A DNA stretch of 64,000 bases from positions 12,164,982 to 12,228,981 of the forward strand of contig OX457027.1 of the NCBI GenBank assembly GCA_949752745.1. The letters are read 5' to 3'. This DNA is from Protula sp. h YS-2021. Its lineage: Eukaryota; Annelida; Polychaeta; Sabellida; Serpulidae. Below, one piece after another: positions 60,285 through 64,000 of the stretch. A model generated the notes under the pieces. That model was not told the origin of the DNA. It did not search any database and worked only from the letters and a program-made list of their open reading frames with translations. Every line of letters starts with the position of its first letter. Position 1 is the stretch's first letter. The position numbers and the translations under genes were made by a program.

Positions 60285-60641
60285 ATGGAACGTGAAAGTC
60301 GTAAGAGATTTACAACTGATATGGATACTCTTGCAGATGCAGTTAAAGACTTAAAAGTGAAAAATCCTACCACTACCATCAAGAAATTGAAAGTGGAGAC
60401 AGCACCAACACCACAGTCGTGGGATGGAATGCTTTCTCTAGGAAATGGAAAGTATATCAAGATTATGAAACAAAGCAATGAAGGAGTGGTAAACATTCGC
60501 AAGTACCTGAGAGATGAGGGGACTGGAAAAAACCGTCCTACGAAAAAGGGTATCTTGCTGACGATACCTGAATGGAAAATGCTGAAGAAGCAAGTGAAAG
60601 AAGTGGATAAAAGGCTTCGCAGACAAGAAGACGGTTCATAA
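60285..60641 (+). CDS. PC4/SUB1-like single-strand-DNA-binding protein
   Basis: 118 residues from ATG at 60285. The basic N-terminal half is low in complexity. The C-terminal part (about residues 48-113) follows the PC4 (p15, SUB1) domain pattern: LSLGNGKYIKI strand, VVNIRKYLRDEG, KKGILLTIPEW, then a helix MLKKQVKEVDKRL. PC4 domains bind single-stranded DNA and act in transcription and repair; here the likely role is replication or transcription of the element. It starts 57 bases after the polymerase gene on the same strand. I do not know it as a standard gene of this element class. Confidence 0.8.
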   Translation: MERESRKRFTTDMDTLADAVKDLKVKNPTTTIKKLKVETAPTPQSWDGMLSLGNGKYIKIMKQSNEGVVNIRKYLRDEGTGKNRPTKKGILLTIPEWKMLKKQVKEVDKRLRRQEDGS

Positions 60642-60653
60642 CAAGGTAAAAAC

Positions 60654-61025
60654 ATGAATGCACTCATGCTGAACGGTGGTGCTTACCTTACTGTAAATGA
60701 TAGGAATGAAGTGATACTAGATTCTCAGACAAGTTATCATCGGTTTAAACCTGAAGTATGGAAAGACTTTAAAAACATACCACTTGAACATGGGTTTAAA
60801 CGTAGACTTGAAAATAAAGTGGAAGTGACGGTGGCTGAATATGATTCTAACATACGTGTAGAAATCTGTAGAAATCTTTTACAGGATTATCCAGAGGATT
60901 ATAAGGGAGTTGTACCAGATACACCATATACAGATTTGATCATCTTTGATATCAAGAACTGGCGCGCAGTCTTACGATTCCTAGAAGTGATACAACATCC
61001 ACTCTTCGCCATCTTGCGAGCATAA
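60654..61025 (+). CDS. Diverged PC4-like protein 2
   Basis: 123 residues from ATG at 60654, only 12 bases after the preceding gene. It has the same strand-strand-helix signature twice. The first is weak (EVILDSQ...FKPEVWKDF); the second is clearer (YTDLIIFDIKNWRAVLRFL), matching the KKGILLTIPEWKMLK block of the first gene. GFKRRLENKVEVTV aligns with GFLLKLSEDLEVRV of the third gene. Function is inferred from this resemblance only. Confidence 0.6.
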   Translation: MNALMLNGGAYLTVNDRNEVILDSQTSYHRFKPEVWKDFKNIPLEHGFKRRLENKVEVTVAEYDSNIRVEICRNLLQDYPEDYKGVVPDTPYTDLIIFDIKNWRAVLRFLEVIQHPLFAILRA

Positions 61026-61080
61026 AAAACGTCTTTGCAGACAAGGAGACAGCTCATAGTTCATCTGACTGTTGAACGAG

Positions 61081-61422
61081 ATGGAAGACTTTTTATCGGA
61101 ATATGAACCCATTACGCATGGATTCTCATATCTGAGAAACGTATATGATGACATCGTGCTAAAACATTTTGGAAAGTATATCATTCTATCAACTGACGAA
61201 CAATCTGTGTTGAAAGACCATCTAGAGAAGCTGAGGATACCTGGCTTTCTCCTGAAACTCTCAGAGGATTTAGAAGTGCGTGTGACTGAGAACTATTTAG
61301 ACGAGTTTGTACGATTTCGCCAATATGACGAGCTTACAAAATGCTACGACTACATCACCCTCAACACAGTGGAATGGCACGCTCTGTTACAAGCATTGGA
61401 TTGGAAAGAACCTGACGCTTGA
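61081..61422 (+). CDS. Diverged PC4-like protein 3
   Basis: 113 residues from the ATG at 61081; a TTG nine bases upstream is not a likely start. It shows two lobes with the pattern KYIILSTDEQSVLKDHL and YDYITLNTVEWHALLQAL. It shares G-x2-LKLSEd-x2-V with the fourth gene and the terminal YD-x-ItL-x3-EW-x2-L with the whole cluster. It is separated by 55 bases from gene 2. Confidence 0.6.
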   Translation: MEDFLSEYEPITHGFSYLRNVYDDIVLKHFGKYIILSTDEQSVLKDHLEKLRIPGFLLKLSEDLEVRVTENYLDEFVRFRQYDELTKCYDYITLNTVEWHALLQALDWKEPDA

Positions 61423-61447
61423 ATTCAAAGAGGAAGGAGTGCAACTC

Positions 61448-61705
61448 ATGCGAGGCACCAAGTCCATTGAACTGACGCATCCCATGTGTGTTATGGTGAT
61501 GGACATTGACATGAATGATCATGGAGTTGAACTGAAACTGTCTGAACACAAAGATGTTAAAATAATAAAGTTTGGTAATGGACAGTGTTATGCTAGTTTT
61601 CATAGCATTTACAAACGTGGATGTAATGTCTATGATACATATATTAATTTAGATTGGTATGAATGGCATGTGTTTATCGATGTATTGAATGTATTTGTAA
61701 AATAA
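61448..61705 (+). CDS. Diverged PC4-like protein 4
   Basis: 85 residues from ATG at 61448, in the frame one base ahead of gene 3. The frame is open from upstream (ATG also at 61325), so it could start earlier and overlap gene 3. It carries GVELKLSEHKDVKII and YDTYINLDWYEWHVFIDVL, the same blocks as gene 3. An AATAAA starts two bases before the stop codon. A split of one longer gene by a frameshift cannot be excluded. Confidence 0.5.
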   Translation: MRGTKSIELTHPMCVMVMDIDMNDHGVELKLSEHKDVKIIKFGNGQCYASFHSIYKRGCNVYDTYINLDWYEWHVFIDVLNVFVK

Positions 61706-61857
61706 AAAATTCAATGTAAAATAATTGTTAAAATGTAAATAATGTATAACACAATAAACAAAGAATGTTGTATAAAACTGTCTTGTTTATTTACAATATT
61801 CATAATACAATTCACAATTACCAACAACTTAACTAATGCAAATTAACTAATACAACA
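61701..61857. terminator. Convergent polyadenylation region
   Basis: Plus-strand AATAAA at 61701-61706 and 61753-61758, and minus-strand signals (tttatt at about 61787 and ttttatt at 61862-61868), lie in the 150 bases between the two converging gene sets. This fits shared 3' end formation. Confidence 0.6.
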
Positions 61858-62295
61858 TCAATAAAATAATGGTTTATAATGTCTATATACAAAATCCTTT
61901 ACAACAAAATCACCATCACTTCTTCTTAATACATCAATGATTTCAAAAGGACTATGTCCTCGAGCTCTTTGAATTATATAATACACACAATAAAATCCAC
62001 ATGTAGAGGATATTGGTGTTTGTAATGGAACTGAATTATAAATGAAATTAAACTTTAAAAACTTATTCAAACGACTGTCTATAGGTAAAAGTCCATAAGA
62101 GTCAAAATATTCTGCAGGGTCTTCGTCATAATATACTGCCACCCAATGCTCTCCTGGCTCATCATGATCGTCTGTGTTGATGATATAGGCACCGCGTTGT
62201 AAAGATGGTAACTGGTCCATGGCAAACACACCTTGGAACAAGTCTTTTGTCGTGGCATCATGGGATAGGATGGCTTCTATCTGCTTCGTGTTCAT
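61858..62295 (-). CDS. Adenain-like cysteine protease
   Basis: 145 residues from ATG at 62293-62295. It belongs to the adenovirus-protease/Ulp1 fold: GEHWVAVYYD (H50), EYFDSYGL (D65), Q92, and STCGFYCVYY (C99), in the right order for a His-Asp-Gln-Cys active site. Family members process capsid precursors and are a hallmark of Polintons and adenoviruses. Its start codon overlaps the stop codon of the upstream capsid gene by four bases (ATGA), so the two are probably on one transcript. Confidence 0.9.
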   Translation of the reverse strand: MNTKQIEAILSHDATTKDLFQGVFAMDQLPSLQRGAYIINTDDHDEPGEHWVAVYYDEDPAEYFDSYGLLPIDSRLNKFLKFNFIYNSVPLQTPISSTCGFYCVYYIIQRARGHSPFEIIDVLRRSDGDFVVKDFVYRHYKPLFY

Positions 62296-63665
62296 GACTG
62301 GTAGTCGAATTGAATGCTACGATTTGCACTTATTTCAACAATGTTATCAAATTCAGCATACACTATAACATTGACTGTATTTTGCAAGGCACCAGCAAAA
62401 TTCATTTCTAGTCTCAAATTCCCATGTTTGATAAGGGCATAATGATCAGCACCATCATAATCAGGTGTTAAGTCAAAAGAAAACAAAGAATAACCTCTAG
62501 GCCAATCTTCCCGTTTTATAATGGAACTTTTCTCACCATCCAGTCTATCAAAAGATTTGTAAAGTGTTTCAAAAGCATCAAGATATTTGCCTCGATTTAT
62601 ATCAAGCTTGAGAGGTTTTGATAGGACTGGTTCACCATCAGAGTAAAGCTGCATAAAGTTAAGATTGAAATGTTCAAAATTGTATGGATTTCTCAATACT
62701 GTTCCAGCAAAGGATTCATTATGAACCATTCCAATGACAATACGTTTTGGTAATTGGCCTAAAAAGATACTATCTTTCACAAAAGATTGAAATCCAGTTG
62801 GAATAGCTAAAACTTTACATTCTTTTCTAGTAACAATAAACTTAGCAGGACTTTTCATCAACGCATCTGCATGTCCCAACTGAATACCTGGACTAACCCT
62901 CACTTTGCGAATGGTTAAAAACGCTTCTCTGACTTCTACTTTAAAACCATTATTTGCAGCCATTAATACATATTCATCTTTTTGTCTATGTAAGCGTAAT
63001 TTCATACTAACACCATTGGGAAGATAACGATCCTGCTCAAACAAATCTACCCTTAAACCACCTGTAAGCATAAACTCACGGCTTAGACGTGTATACAAAT
63101 AGCGATTATGTAAACCATTATTTCCTGTTTCAGCTATATCACCACCTTCAATATTTACATGAAAACCTGATACATATCTTTCATGATTAGGTCTTTTCAC
63201 CTCATGAGTATTCATTGACCCGGCAGTATCTTTATAGATGAGACGCATAGAGCGCTCAGAATTGAGACTTTCTTCCGAGTCATGAACGAGATGAGATATG
63301 ATACTGGTATAACCATGGGTATTGTTACTATGTGATACCAATCGATCATTTAGAAATAATTCAATATTAGACCATAACGCATTGAACAAATCATTGATAC
63401 AGGATACGTTATCATCTACACCACACGCTTCTCCATCAACCTTTACAATGCGACATACAATATGGAGTTTACTGTTCTTTAAATCTAGATATTCTTCTGT
63501 ACTCGCAGGAATGTAGAATTCTATTGGAGCACCTTCTCTAATGGTAGTTAGTGGTTGATAGTCTACATTATAGCTTTTTTCTACAGCAGTTTGCGTTGGT
63601 GGTATGTGAAACCATTCTAATGGAGAAAGACTACATTCACAAGAATGATTATGAATTAAAGACAT
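62292..63665 (-). CDS. Polinton-type major capsid protein
   Basis: 457 residues from ATG at 63663-63665. It matches the animal protein family often labelled F54H12.2-like, which corresponds to the double-jelly-roll major capsid protein of Polintons. Characteristic stretches are PLEWFHIPPTQTAVEKSY, APIEFYIPASTEEYLDL, NDLFNALWSNIELFLND and NPYNFEHFNLNFMQLYSDG. It is rich in beta strands and shows no membrane segment. The frame is full length for the family. A tataag about 20-25 bases upstream on the minus strand could serve as a promoter, but the neighbour to the right is only 34 bases away. Confidence 0.85.
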   Translation of the reverse strand: MSLIHNHSCECSLSPLEWFHIPPTQTAVEKSYNVDYQPLTTIREGAPIEFYIPASTEEYLDLKNSKLHIVCRIVKVDGEACGVDDNVSCINDLFNALWSNIELFLNDRLVSHSNNTHGYTSIISHLVHDSEESLNSERSMRLIYKDTAGSMNTHEVKRPNHERYVSGFHVNIEGGDIAETGNNGLHNRYLYTRLSREFMLTGGLRVDLFEQDRYLPNGVSMKLRLHRQKDEYVLMAANNGFKVEVREAFLTIRKVRVSPGIQLGHADALMKSPAKFIVTRKECKVLAIPTGFQSFVKDSIFLGQLPKRIVIGMVHNESFAGTVLRNPYNFEHFNLNFMQLYSDGEPVLSKPLKLDINRGKYLDAFETLYKSFDRLDGEKSSIIKREDWPRGYSLFSFDLTPDYDGADHYALIKHGNLRLEMNFAGALQNTVNVIVYAEFDNIVEISANRSIQFDYQS

Positions 63666-63699
63666 GATTAAAAAATATCTTTCTTATATTTTGTTGATG

Positions 63700-63972
63700 T
63701 TATCCGTTTAGCTGCCTTTCGCCAAACATACGTTGTGCTACTCGACCTGTAACATCTTTCGCGACATCTTTTGCAGCCTTTTTAAGATGTGGTGCAACGA
63801 TTTTAGCCCCTGCCTTAAGCAGTGGAATAGCTTTTCGAGCCAATGATCCCAGTATTGAACCAATACCATCTCCATATTGTATTCGCGCTCCTTTAAATCC
63901 TGGTAATTCTCCACCCACTTGACGAAGAAAATGGTTGCGATAAATAGATGGATTGTGTGTGTATGCTTTCAT
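63700..63972 (-). CDS. Small basic core/lytic-type protein (adenovirus pX/pVI-like)
   Basis: 90 residues from ATG at 63970-63972. The N-terminus contains GGELPGFKG and then YGDGIGSILGSLARKAIP, followed by a basic amphipathic helix (LLKAGAKIVAPHLKKAAKD). Such Gly-rich plus amphipathic, Lys-rich proteins sit beside the capsid gene in Polintons and adintoviruses and resemble adenovirus pX/pVI. GG and GxG sites could be cut by the protease two genes downstream. It is the first visible gene of the minus-strand late cluster. The assignment is by context and pattern. Confidence 0.65.
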   Translation of the reverse strand: MKAYTHNPSIYRNHFLRQVGGELPGFKGARIQYGDGIGSILGSLARKAIPLLKAGAKIVAPHLKKAAKDVAKDVTGRVAQRMFGERQLNG

Positions 63973-64000
63973 AATGCTTTTGGTCGAAAATGAAGTTTAC

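Larger units (their letters stand above)
55380..64000. mobile_element. Polinton/adintovirus-like element (left part; right end outside the window)
   Basis: A compact block of viral-type genes: type-B DNA polymerase and four small genes on the plus strand, protease, major-capsid-like and core-peptide-like genes on the minus strand. All frames are open. The family's integrase, packaging ATPase and minor capsid genes are not seen and could lie to the right. Terminal repeats were not identified, so the left boundary is only approximate. It could be an integrated element or an endogenised virus. Confidence 0.85.

Overview
This is eukaryotic nuclear DNA from an animal, most likely an invertebrate (probably marine). 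Three things point that way: an intron-rich gene whose translation matches metazoan TRAPPC8 from start to stop, an animal-type transposon set (DIRS-like, L1/Tx1-like, CR1-like, THAP/YqaJ DNA transposon, hAT-like MITE), and a Polinton/adintovirus-like element. Nothing in the sequence fixes the species.

Layout. 1-6.5 kb is gene-poor, with minisatellites and an apparently perfect 1,096-bp tandem duplication. 6.5-22.6 kb is a nested transposon cluster: two decayed DIRS-like retrotransposons lie head to head (6.9-10.3 kb on the minus strand, 14.5-19.7 kb on the plus strand). A 5'-truncated L1/Tx1-like element (10.33-14.48 kb) is inserted between them with a 14-bp target-site duplication. A small MITE (6.49-6.86 kb) and its internally deleted larger relative carrying THAP-transposase and SAP/SWIM/YqaJ genes (19.8-22.6 kb) sit at the two outer ends.

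23.9-48.3 kb is a complete TRAPPC8 gene on the plus strand. I could assemble 29 coding exons with consistent phases into 4,470 nt (1,489 codons plus stop). Intron 3 has the donor and branch-point signature of a U12-type (minor spliceosome) intron. The striking property of this gene is that at least eight 5' splice sites (after exons 5, 7, 8, 10, 11, 12, 15 and 20) have been copied in tandem. Each unit carries the tail of the exon plus the start of the intron, and most units keep a usable-looking GT donor. One 3' splice site (exon 12) has been triplicated in the same way. Other introns hold ordinary minisatellites and MITEs.

48.3-55.4 kb is gene-free, low-complexity DNA. From about 55.4 kb to the right edge is part of an apparently intact Polinton/adintovirus-like element. 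On the plus strand it has a protein-primed-type DNA polymerase B with N-terminal zinc fingers, a peptidase-like region and an endonuclease VII-like insertion. Four small genes follow, of which the first is a convincing PC4/SUB1-type single-strand-DNA-binding protein and the next three look like diverged relatives. On the minus strand are an adenain-like cysteine protease, a Polinton major-capsid-like protein and a small basic amphipathic core/lytic-type protein. The two gene sets converge on a shared polyadenylation region. Integrase, packaging ATPase and minor capsid genes are not in the window and may lie beyond the right edge.
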